Shown piece by piece: positions 8,043-16,248 of a stretch of 64,000 bases of DNA. The notes under the pieces are model-generated. The model had not been told where the DNA came from. It saw only the letters and a list, made by a program, of their open reading frames with translations, and did no database searches. Within the stretch, counting starts at the first letter, position 1. Each line of letters opens with the position of its first letter. Made by a program: the position numbers and the translations under genes. Source of the DNA: Bacteroidia bacterium (lineage in GTDB: Bacteria > Bacteroidota > Bacteroidia > J057); assembly GCA_041391665.1 (NCBI GenBank), contig JAWKNO010000003.1, positions 930,001-994,000 on the forward strand. Direction: 5' to 3'.

Positions 8043-11000
8043 ATGAAATATTATTTACACTGGCTTCTTATACTCTTCTTGTTTCCCGCTGGCTGGGGAT
8101 GCGGACAAAAAGGTACAATCAAACGAAAGCAGAAATCTCTGCTGGTTGTCTCGGGTGCAGATACCCCAATCCCTGCAAATCTGGCAGCAAGCCTGCAGGA
8201 TATTAGGGTCGATACTACCCGCGATATGTCCCTGCTCAACGAAGAGAACCTCCGCAATTATAGTGGGGTGCTTTTTCTCAATATTACGCCTGACCTGGCA
8301 CCTGTTCAGGCCAAATCAGATGTTGAAAGATATATCCAGGCAGGCGGCGGCTTGATGATTGTCAACTCACCTACCTCAAACCGCTACTACTGGGGTTGGT
8401 ATAACCACATTTTTGAACCCGTACATACAACAGCATCAGGAAACCCTGCCACTGCTGTAAGTAATACGGAATCAGGCTCTCCCGCCATTGCCCAGCGCGC
8501 ATTTGACGGCGGAAAAGTGGCTGTAGTCCATAGCCCTGTTGCTGATATCTCTGCTGAAAACTGGGTAGAGGCTGTGAAGTTTATTATCGGGGACAATACC
8601 TGGCGACCGGGAAACATTCATTCCTCCCGCGCCCCATCCTGGAACCGCTTCACAAAAATCGTCCTTGACGACTACGATGTGGACGAGCCTATGGAGCTCG
8701 CCGTTTTGCCTGACGGAAAAGTCATATTCATCGAGAGAAAAGGGAAAATGAAAATGTATGACCCTGCCCTGGGCAAGTCAAAACTTCTCGCAAAATTTGA
8801 TGTGTGTACCGAGGGAAATTATGAAGATGGTCTTCTCGGACTGGCGATTGATCCCGATTTTAAAAATAATCACCTGATCTACCTCTACTATTCGCCGCCC
8901 TGTGACATTAAAGACCAATACCTTTCTCAGTTTTACCTTCATGGCGACTCGCTGGTTTTGGCTTCAGAAAAAGTAATTCTGAAAGTAGGCGTACAACGCG
9001 AAACCTGTTGTCACTCTGGTGGCTCAGTCAAATTTGGTCCCGACGGACTTCTGTATCTCTCTACTGGCGACAATACATCCAGCAAAGAGTCGGACGGCTT
9101 TACGCCCATCGATGAGCGTCCGGGAAGATACCCGTTTGATGCCCAAAAATCCTCAGCGAATACCAATGACCTCAGGGGGAAAATATTGAGGATCAAACCC
9201 ACCGCTTACGGTACTTATGAAATACCCGACGGGAATCTTTTCCCCAAAGACGGTTCAGCGGGAAGACCTGAAATCTATATCATGGGCGCAAGAAACCCGT
9301 TTCGCATTACCGTCGATCCCAAAACCAACTACCTCTACTGGGGAGATGTTGGGCCAGATGTTGGAAAAGATGGTCGATACGGGCCAGAAAGTTTTGACGA
9401 ATGGAACCAGGCACGCAAACCGGGTTATTATGGCTGGCCTTATTTTATGGCAGACAATAAAGCTTTTCCGGACCGGAATTTTGAGACCGATGAGGTGGGC
9501 GTTTTGTTTGACCCGGAGCATCCGGTCAACAATTCCCCCAATAATACCGGTTCACAAAATTTACCGCCGGCACAAAAAGCTTTTATCTGGTACCCCAAAG
9601 GCATTTCACCCGAATTTCCGATGTTGGGACAAGGCTCCAACAGTGCGATGGCCGGCCCCGTTTTTTATAGCGATTTGTTTCCGGCAGACTCAAGGAGTCG
9701 TTTTCCCGATTATTACAATGGGAAATGGTTTATCTACGAATGGGCCAGAAGCTGGCTGCAAGTCGTAACAATGGATGAGAACGGGGAAATTGTGCAGATT
9801 GAGCCGTTCCTTCCGGATCAGGAATTCGTCAAGCCGATTGAGATGGAATTTGGGCCTGACGGCGCTATGTATATGCTCGAATACGGGCAAAATTATTTCC
9901 TCAACAATCCCGAGGCAAAACTTGTCAGAATTGAATACGCCGCAGGAAATCGCCTGCCCGTTCCCAAGATATCAGCCAGTGAAAAAGCCGGAGCCGCGCC
10001 GTTTGAGGTGACATTCTCAGCTAAAGGATCAGTCGATTATGACCAGGGCGACAGTCTGAAATACAGCTGGTATTTTACCCAAAACAATAAGCCGCAGGCC
10101 ACCGGCGAACAGGCCACCTACACATTTGACAAACCAGGCGTTTATGCAGTAAAACTCGTAGCTACTGACAATGCCGGAGAAAGCGAAGAGGCCACCGTTA
10201 CTGTCCAGGTCGGAAATCAACCTCCGGCGATTGATATTACCGTTGCCGGCAATCAGCAGTTTTTCTTTGATTCACAGCCCCGCCCTTACGAGGTGAGCAT
10301 CAGCGACAAAGAAGATGGAACGATTGATGCGGCAAAAGCCTCCGTCAGACTTGTGTATATCAATGACGGCAATGACCTGGAGGTTGCACTCGGTGGCACC
10401 GCACCTGTATCTTCTTCCCTGCAATTTGTCAAAGGTCAGCAACTGATTCAGTCCAGTGACTGCAAATCCTGCCATGATATGGAAAAACATTCGGTGGGAC
10501 CAAGCTACCTCGAAATCGCTGCCCGGTATCCTTCGACAGAAGAAAATATCTCATTCCTTTCAGGTAAAATCATATCCGGAGGAAACGGTAACTGGGGCGA
10601 AAAAATCATGGCCGGGCACCCTCAACACACGCCGGAAGAGACGAAGGAAATGGCGCGATATATACTGAGTCTGGGAAATAAAGACATTGAGCTCCCGCAG
10701 AAAGGCGACCTTTCGCTTAACAGGCACCGCCCGGGAGAAGCTGGCGTTTATCTTCTTTCCGCTTCCTACACCGATCAGGGAGCCAATGGCATTCCGGCAC
10801 TTAGCTCGCGAAAAACGGTGGTGTTGAAAGCGCCCTACCTCAACCCTGAAGAAGCGGAGGAAAAAGACAAGCTCGGTCTGAGTCCGGATCAAAACAACCA
10901 CAATAAAGTGATTGTCCGCTGGACCAGGGAAGACGCTTACCTCGGCTTCAAACAGATAGATATGACGGGCGTTCAGGCTATATCTTTCCGTGTAGCGGGT

Positions 11001-11231
11001 GATGCCGGGGGAAATATTACCATACGCAGGGGAAGCCTTCAGGGAGAGATTTTGGGCGTGGTAAAAGTTCCTGCCCAAACCGACAAAAATATTTGGTCGG
11101 AGAAAAGCACAAAAATCACAACGACGGAGGGCAAACAAGATCTTTATTTCATATTTGACAGCCCGCAACAACCGGGGCGCAGCCTGATGCAGTTGGAGTG
11201 GATCAGATTTTCAGATAAAAGGGAACTATGA
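8043..11231 (+). CDS. multidomain lipoprotein: ThuA-like, sugar dehydrogenase, PKD, cytochrome c
   Basis: 1062 residues. The N-terminus has a signal with a lipobox-like Cys20. Domains in order: a ThuA-like region (about 25-195), a six-bladed glucose/sorbosone dehydrogenase-type PQQ propeller (about 200-630, with LAVLPDGKVIFIERKGKM and GLLGLAIDPDF), a PKD domain (about 637-725), an Ig-like linker, a single haem-c domain with C807-K-S-C810-H811 (about 795-880), and a C-terminal carbohydrate-binding-like domain (about 885-1062). The layout suggests PQQ-dependent oxidation of a sugar or polyol at the cell surface with electrons passed to the fused cytochrome. Substrate unknown. It ends 12 nt from the convergent FG-GAP gene. 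Confidence 0.88.
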   Translation: MKYYLHWLLILFLFPAGWGCGQKGTIKRKQKSLLVVSGADTPIPANLAASLQDIRVDTTRDMSLLNEENLRNYSGVLFLNITPDLAPVQAKSDVERYIQAGGGLMIVNSPTSNRYYWGWYNHIFEPVHTTASGNPATAVSNTESGSPAIAQRAFDGGKVAVVHSPVADISAENWVEAVKFIIGDNTWRPGNIHSSRAPSWNRFTKIVLDDYDVDEPMELAVLPDGKVIFIERKGKMKMYDPALGKSKLLAKFDVCTEGNYEDGLLGLAIDPDFKNNHLIYLYYSPPCDIKDQYLSQFYLHGDSLVLASEKVILKVGVQRETCCHSGGSVKFGPDGLLYLSTGDNTSSKESDGFTPIDERPGRYPFDAQKSSANTNDLRGKILRIKPTAYGTYEIPDGNLFPKDGSAGRPEIYIMGARNPFRITVDPKTNYLYWGDVGPDVGKDGRYGPESFDEWNQARKPGYYGWPYFMADNKAFPDRNFETDEVGVLFDPEHPVNNSPNNTGSQNLPPAQKAFIWYPKGISPEFPMLGQGSNSAMAGPVFYSDLFPADSRSRFPDYYNGKWFIYEWARSWLQVVTMDENGEIVQIEPFLPDQEFVKPIEMEFGPDGAMYMLEYGQNYFLNNPEAKLVRIEYAAGNRLPVPKISASEKAGAAPFEVTFSAKGSVDYDQGDSLKYSWYFTQNNKPQATGEQATYTFDKPGVYAVKLVATDNAGESEEATVTVQVGNQPPAIDITVAGNQQFFFDSQPRPYEVSISDKEDGTIDAAKASVRLVYINDGNDLEVALGGTAPVSSSLQFVKGQQLIQSSDCKSCHDMEKHSVGPSYLEIAARYPSTEENISFLSGKIISGGNGNWGEKIMAGHPQHTPEETKEMARYILSLGNKDIELPQKGDLSLNRHRPGEAGVYLLSASYTDQGANGIPALSSRKTVVLKAPYLNPEEAEEKDKLGLSPDQNNHNKVIVRWTREDAYLGFKQIDMTGVQAISFRVAGDAGGNITIRRGSLQGEILGVVKVPAQTDKNIWSEKSTKITTTEGKQDLYFIFDSPQQPGRSLMQLEWIRFSDKREL

Positions 11232-11243
11232 CCCGGTAAAGAA

Positions 11244-12710
11244 TTATTTTCTTAAAACCCCGTCATAATTGCTGCCCATATATGCGCCCCATTTTACAGG
11301 AGCATATATGGGCACTTCTGTATCCAGACGGTTGACCTGCATCCCATCAAAGGTATAGGTATGCCGCGTATTGGTCGCGTGGCAGTAGATAATATCGATT
11401 TTCCCATTCCCATCCAGATCGCCAATCCATGGGGTTGAGGAGATGTTATTTCCGTCAAATATATTGTCAATCTGAATGACATCATTCGTGGAAAAGTCGA
11501 TCACTACCAGCATATTTTGAAAGGTCTTTTGAAACAACTCGTCCACAATCTGATAGTTGACACTCATTAGTACTTCATCGCGACCATCGCCGGTAAGATC
11601 AGCCACAACGCCGGTACTTGTCTGGTAAAAACCCAGCGAATCAGTAAAGACAATTTCTCCCATTGCACCATCGACCATAAATTGCCGGTTCCATTCCAGC
11701 TTTGGCCATTCCCCCTGGGCTACTGAGACAAAAAAATCAGGGATGTCATCGCCGGTAAAATTTCCGATCGCCACAGAACTATACACTTCGGTATCTGGCA
11801 TCAGCACTTCCCAGATTGGCGCAAGGGTTTTCCCGTCAAAGGCAAACATCCGCCCATCCACGGCATTGACTATGATATCGGGAATACCATCAAGGGTAAT
11901 GTCCACACATGACGGGGGCGAAATAAATCCTTTATCAGGACTTGATGCCAGTTTAACCGCACCTGACAGATCGCCTTTTATTACTTCGTCTAGTGAACCG
12001 ACAAACAGATTTCCCCCCAGTGTTTCCCCTCCCGTTCCAAATACTACAAGATATTTGCCTTCAATTCTGACGGCAACTACTGACATATAGATTTCTTTAC
12101 CATCGGGCATTTTCGCCTGAGAAAGTAATTTTCCTGTTTTACTGCTAATGATCATCAGGCTTCCGGCAGGCCGATTGGGATCATAGGGTTCGGCAAGCAC
12201 ATCACCGCCATTTGACACCAGAATATCTTCCAGCCCATCCTTATCCTGATCGGGAATAAACTGCGGGTTGTAGAAGTTGAACCAGCCGGCCTCCCGGGGT
12301 TCTTTTGTTGAGGTAGTTTTAAAAAATTCCCAGATGAGCTTACCTGTCCTGCCATTTATGGCTTTTAGTTCGGCAGAACGCCCGCCAACCACTACATCCA
12401 TCACCCCATCGCTATTCAAATCGCGAAGGGCTGCGGAGCCAAATATCTGGTCCCTGCCCGGCACATTCCAAAGCAAACGTCCATTTTTGCCGTCGAGGGC
12501 AATCACTGCCGAATCACAGGCTTGAAATTCCTCCCGCCCTGCACCGAGGATAATATCGCCTGTACCATCGCCATTGAGGTCTGCGATACGGGGCGAGGAA
12601 AAGGAGCCAATAGCAGGCAAACGTTTTACCCAGGAAGATTGAGAAAACAGATCAAATGTGGGTAATAGTAGCAGAATACTGCTGATAATGATAATACCTT
12701 TGGTTTTCAT
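11244..12710 (-). CDS. FG-GAP/VCBS-repeat secreted protein (paralogue A)
   Basis: 488 residues with a signal peptide (cleavage after LFSQ near residue 24). Several calcium-binding-like repeats such as DLNGDGTGDIILG, DLNSDGVMDVVVGG and DQDKDGLEDILVSNGG alternate with PQQ-propeller-like segments (ALDGKNGRLLW, INGRTGKLIWEF), indicating a beta-propeller that may mix both repeat types. Function unknown; such propellers usually bind partners or glycans outside the cell. It is head-to-head with a clear paralogue at 12870-14390. Confidence 0.82.
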   Translation of the reverse strand: MKTKGIIIISSILLLLPTFDLFSQSSWVKRLPAIGSFSSPRIADLNGDGTGDIILGAGREEFQACDSAVIALDGKNGRLLWNVPGRDQIFGSAALRDLNSDGVMDVVVGGRSAELKAINGRTGKLIWEFFKTTSTKEPREAGWFNFYNPQFIPDQDKDGLEDILVSNGGDVLAEPYDPNRPAGSLMIISSKTGKLLSQAKMPDGKEIYMSVVAVRIEGKYLVVFGTGGETLGGNLFVGSLDEVIKGDLSGAVKLASSPDKGFISPPSCVDITLDGIPDIIVNAVDGRMFAFDGKTLAPIWEVLMPDTEVYSSVAIGNFTGDDIPDFFVSVAQGEWPKLEWNRQFMVDGAMGEIVFTDSLGFYQTSTGVVADLTGDGRDEVLMSVNYQIVDELFQKTFQNMLVVIDFSTNDVIQIDNIFDGNNISSTPWIGDLDGNGKIDIIYCHATNTRHTYTFDGMQVNRLDTEVPIYAPVKWGAYMGSNYDGVLRK

Positions 12711-12869
12711 TCCCGGAGATATATTTTACTATAAATGTACGTAGTTCCAACGATTCACAATAAAATAACTCACGGCAATCTTGCCTGAATTCGCCGCTGC
12801 ATGTTCCTTGTTTTTTGGCGAAATGAATTGGATTTTTGTAAGGCGCTAATCATTACAATCATTTGTAAA

Positions 12870-14390
12870 ATGTATTATAAGAACAAAGTCTTATCCCTGT
12901 GGCTGGTCGCAAGCAGCCTGGTATTTTCATCTGTCATTCAAGGTTGTTCCCAGAAGAAGAATGAACTCACCTGGGACAAAAGTTATTCAAACATTGGTTC
13001 TCAGTCATCCATTCGTACGGAAGATATCAATCAGGACGGTGTATTGGATATCATAATGGGTGCGGGCGAAAATGAACATCAGCACAGTGAACAAGGGATT
13101 CTCGCATTTGATGGAAAGACGGGCAATATCCTTTGGCAGCAGGAATCAGACAACCAGATGTTTGGTACAGCAACCCTTTACGATATCAACGGCGACGGAG
13201 TGCGAGACATTTTTATAGGTGGTCGGGGCCCACAGTTCAAAGCATTGGACGGTAAAACAGGCGGAATCATTTGGGCATACAATTATGCATTTGAAAATGA
13301 TTCCATTTTAAAATATGCAAAATTCAATTTTTACAACTGTGCGTTGATTCCCGACCAGACCAATGATGGATTATCCGATCTGCTGGTACTAAACGGAGGA
13401 AATGCCAAAGCAGGTCCCAACTCCAGGATCGGCCGTGTGCCGGGCGTACTTATGATCATGGATTCAAAAACGGGCGACATTATTGCCGCAGATACCATGC
13501 CCGACGGCGAAGAATCATATATGTCTCCTCTGTGTTTTGCTCAGCCAGGAAGTGAGGAATATCAGATAATTTTTGGCAGTGGGGGAGAAACGTTGCCGGG
13601 AAGTATGTACATCGCAAGTCTTGCTGACCTTCGCGAAGGGAAATTGTCCAATGCGCACAAACTCGTCTCCGAAACCGGACATGGTTTTATTGCCCCTCCG
13701 GTGCTTGTTGATATTACCGGAGACGGGCAGTATGAACTTGTTGCGATTTCCCATGCGAGCACGATTTCGGCGATTGATCTGAAGGGAGAAAAAGTACTCT
13801 GGCAACAAAAGATTCCAAATACAGAATCCAGCAACAGCTTTGCTGTAGGGTACTTTACGGAGGACGATATACCTGATTTTTTCACATTCGTAAGTAAGGG
13901 AGAATGGCCCAATAATACGGGTTCCCTTCAGATCATGCTCGATGGAAAAGATGGCCGAATTGCCTATATTGATTCGATGGGTTGCACAGGGTTTTCTTCG
14001 CCGGTGGTTTATGACATCAACCAAGACGGCATTGACGATGCCCTTATCAGTATCAATGAGTTTGATTGTAATCGGGAGTTTGACGACAAAACACCCTTAA
14101 ATATTGTCAACAAGCTGGTAAACATTGATTTTAAGACCAAAAAAGTAAATGCGATCGACCAGTTGCCGGGGTTTAAAAATATCTTCACAACTCCATGGAT
14201 AGGAGATTTGGATAATGACGGTTATCTGGACATTGTTTATTGTCAATATTACAATCCTTCTACCTATTTGCTGGCCTTTCTCGGTATGCGGATCAAACGC
14301 ATTTCCAGCAATCTTAAAATGAAAAATGCCCCATTGTGGGGTGGGTACATGGGGTCTGAAGGCGACGGCGTTTTTCATAGTTCACACTAA
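12870..14390 (+). CDS. FG-GAP/VCBS-repeat lipoprotein (paralogue B)
   Basis: 506 residues from the ATG at 12870, which gives a lipoprotein signal MYYKNKVLSLWLVASS ending at Cys26; an upstream in-frame ATG at 12801 would bury the signal and is rejected. Repeats include DINQDGVLDIIMGAGE, DINGDGVRDIFIGGRG and DQTNDGLSDLLVLNGG. It matches the divergent neighbour block for block (for example FGSGGETLPGSMY against FGTGGETLGGNLF, and FTEDDIPDFF against FTGDDIPDFF), so the two arose by duplication. Unlike the neighbour it is predicted to be lipid-anchored. Function unknown. Confidence 0.83.
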   Translation: MYYKNKVLSLWLVASSLVFSSVIQGCSQKKNELTWDKSYSNIGSQSSIRTEDINQDGVLDIIMGAGENEHQHSEQGILAFDGKTGNILWQQESDNQMFGTATLYDINGDGVRDIFIGGRGPQFKALDGKTGGIIWAYNYAFENDSILKYAKFNFYNCALIPDQTNDGLSDLLVLNGGNAKAGPNSRIGRVPGVLMIMDSKTGDIIAADTMPDGEESYMSPLCFAQPGSEEYQIIFGSGGETLPGSMYIASLADLREGKLSNAHKLVSETGHGFIAPPVLVDITGDGQYELVAISHASTISAIDLKGEKVLWQQKIPNTESSNSFAVGYFTEDDIPDFFTFVSKGEWPNNTGSLQIMLDGKDGRIAYIDSMGCTGFSSPVVYDINQDGIDDALISINEFDCNREFDDKTPLNIVNKLVNIDFKTKKVNAIDQLPGFKNIFTTPWIGDLDNDGYLDIVYCQYYNPSTYLLAFLGMRIKRISSNLKMKNAPLWGGYMGSEGDGVFHSSH

Positions 14391-14401
14391 AAAAACGCGA
14401 A

Positions 14402-14545
14402 ATATATTTTAGAAAAACTGTCCCTCTGCGAAACTTTGCGTTAACAACTATCGCTGCGATCTCCGATCAAACTTCTTCAGGTTCACGCAGAATACACAGA
14501 GGACTCGCAAAATAACGCGAAGTATTTTCCCATCTGCGTTAAAAC
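14402..14545. repeat. dispersed-repeat-like intergenic sequence
   Basis: The stretch holds words of the kind CTCTGCGAAACTTTGCGTTA and, in opposite orientation further on, ACGCAG, ACACAGAGG and CGCAAAATAACGCG. It resembles the ACGCAGAG/CGCAAAG intergenic repeats found scattered through many bacterial genomes. Only one copy of this version is in the window; a similar CACAAAGG version lies inside the insertion near 38300. Confidence 0.4.
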
Positions 14546-14566
14546 TCAGAGCAGGAAGAAACAAAA

Positions 14567-14600
14567 AAAGCCCCTGAATTTCTTCAGAGGCTTTAATTTT
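14567..14600 (-). terminator. terminator after susD (bidirectional hairpin)
   Basis: Arms AAAGCCCCTGAA (14567-14578) and TTCAGAGGCTTT (14583-14594) pair with one mismatch and a 4-nt loop. On the minus strand it is followed by a T7 run, ending susCD transcripts. On the plus strand it is followed by AATTTTT, so it may also stop read-through from paralogue B. Confidence 0.8.
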
Positions 14601-14630
14601 TATCTGTTTTACAACAGATGATTCATTCAA

Positions 14631-16229
14631 TTACTTTGTATCCCACCAAACTTTGGTAGTAAAGTCATTGGCAGAAGCACCGGATGCAAAATTAGGGTTA
14701 GAAGCTTGCTCCTGTGTAGGATAGCGAAGTCTTACCGGAATCGTACCGTTGGTGAGGTTACCTGGGTAGTTGGTAGGAGTAAGTGCTGGGTAACCAATTC
14801 TTCTCCAGTCAGACCAAGCTTCCCACCAGTTGAAGAACTTGCTGGCCCAGAGTTGTTCGCCAATCATCTGGATAGCAGGTTTTGAACCGTAAGGATAAGT
14901 AGAAAGGTAAGCTTCAACTTCAGCATCATCTACAGTCAGCGAAGCATCAAAAGGTGTGTACATCTGCATAGCTGATTTCACCCCTGCATTGTAGTGAGAA
15001 GCTGCTGTACCGGGGATACCGGAACCAATGCCTCTTTCGAGCGCTTCAGCCATCAGGAATTCTACTTCTGCATGGTTCATGATCATATAAGGATCAGCGT
15101 CGTCGAGCATGAGTACGTTGATGCGGGAGTAAGTTTCACCCTGAACCACATCTTTTCCTTCGAGTTGATCGAGACCAGCCTGGTCATAACCATTAGGCAG
15201 ACCTTTCTGAGCCAAAGGATCTGTATTGGTAGGAGTCCATCCGGCAGCTGTCCAGTCACCAATACCACCGCTGATAATCATAAGGCGTGGATCATCGTCA
15301 GCAGTAGAGTTAGGATCTGTACCTTTGAGCCAATCTACGAAGGTTTTGCTCAGGAAGGAAGGCTGACCACCGTCGCCTGGGAAGAATGCACGGGAGATAC
15401 CGTTTTGATCCTGCCATTCGCTGGGTCCGTTGTCAAGCGGTACCCAGAGGTTATCATCATTGCTGGCAAATACACCACCGGCAACAGCTTTGGTTACGTA
15501 GGTATTGGCAAGAGCGGGCGCAGCATCAGATACGCGCATAGCAAAACGAAGCATGAGAGAGTATCCAAACTTTTTCCACTTGCTGATATCACCGTTGTAA
15601 AGCATATCTGCTCTGGTGAAACCTTCATCAGGATTGGAAGCGCTCATCGCAGCGGTAGCCTCGTCAAGCTCCTTCAGAAGGTCGGTATAGATAAACTCCT
15701 GGGTATCGTATTTAGGGAAGAAAACACCCTCAATACCCTGATTAGCTTCAGAATAAGGCAAGTTGCCGTAGAAGTCAGTGATACGGCCCATGCTGAAAGC
15801 CCGGAGGATTCTGGCAGCATTTCTCATGTTCGTCTTATTGCCTTCATCATAGCCACCGGGACCGGTCTGCTTCAGGATTTCGGCAATATTTTTCAGCTGA
15901 TCCATGTAGGTAAATTCGAAAGGCGCAGCGGAGGTTTCTACGTTTTCGGTGTATTTATCACCAGGAGCGATACCCCCACCTGCATTACCCAGTTGCTGAA
16001 TGGCATAGGCGCACATACCAATATTGGTACGCCAGTCAATATAACGGTTATCACCGGAGCCACCATTGGAAGCGATACTCAGCTCAGCAGTTGAGAAGAG
16101 GAAATTGAGGTCAATCTGCGTTACCGCCTGAGGGTTGATGTTCAGGTTCTGAAGCGTCTCCGTGTTGCAGCCTGTCATGGAGAGAAGCCCCACCACAGTC
16201 AGTACAAACAATTTATTCAGATATTTCAT
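14631..16229 (-). CDS. SusD/RagB-like nutrient-binding lipoprotein
   Basis: 532 residues from MKYLNKLFVLTVVG, with a lipobox ending at Cys21 (LSMTGC). The ORF can be extended 30 nt upstream, but that start would lie inside susC and spoil the signal. The body has SusD helical TPR-like features and resembles the SusD-like_2 branch (FNWWEAWSDWRRIGYP near the C-terminus). SusD proteins cap the TonB-dependent SusC channel and bind oligosaccharides or other ligands at the cell surface. It is co-transcribed with susC (19-nt gap) and followed by a terminator. Confidence 0.93.
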   Translation of the reverse strand: MKYLNKLFVLTVVGLLSMTGCNTETLQNLNINPQAVTQIDLNFLFSTAELSIASNGGSGDNRYIDWRTNIGMCAYAIQQLGNAGGGIAPGDKYTENVETSAAPFEFTYMDQLKNIAEILKQTGPGGYDEGNKTNMRNAARILRAFSMGRITDFYGNLPYSEANQGIEGVFFPKYDTQEFIYTDLLKELDEATAAMSASNPDEGFTRADMLYNGDISKWKKFGYSLMLRFAMRVSDAAPALANTYVTKAVAGGVFASNDDNLWVPLDNGPSEWQDQNGISRAFFPGDGGQPSFLSKTFVDWLKGTDPNSTADDDPRLMIISGGIGDWTAAGWTPTNTDPLAQKGLPNGYDQAGLDQLEGKDVVQGETYSRINVLMLDDADPYMIMNHAEVEFLMAEALERGIGSGIPGTAASHYNAGVKSAMQMYTPFDASLTVDDAEVEAYLSTYPYGSKPAIQMIGEQLWASKFFNWWEAWSDWRRIGYPALTPTNYPGNLTNGTIPVRLRYPTQEQASNPNFASGASANDFTTKVWWDTK

Positions 16230-16248
16230 TTTCTTAAGTTTTTTTTGA

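Noticed and set aside
12801..12869. Upstream start of FG-GAP paralogue B
   Set aside because: It would place 23 residues, including charged ones, before a perfect lipoprotein signal; the ATG at 12870 is favoured.
14994..16094. Long open frame (366 codons) on the plus strand opposite susD
   Set aside because: It lies wholly within susD, which has clear family homology, and its translation has no recognisable domain.
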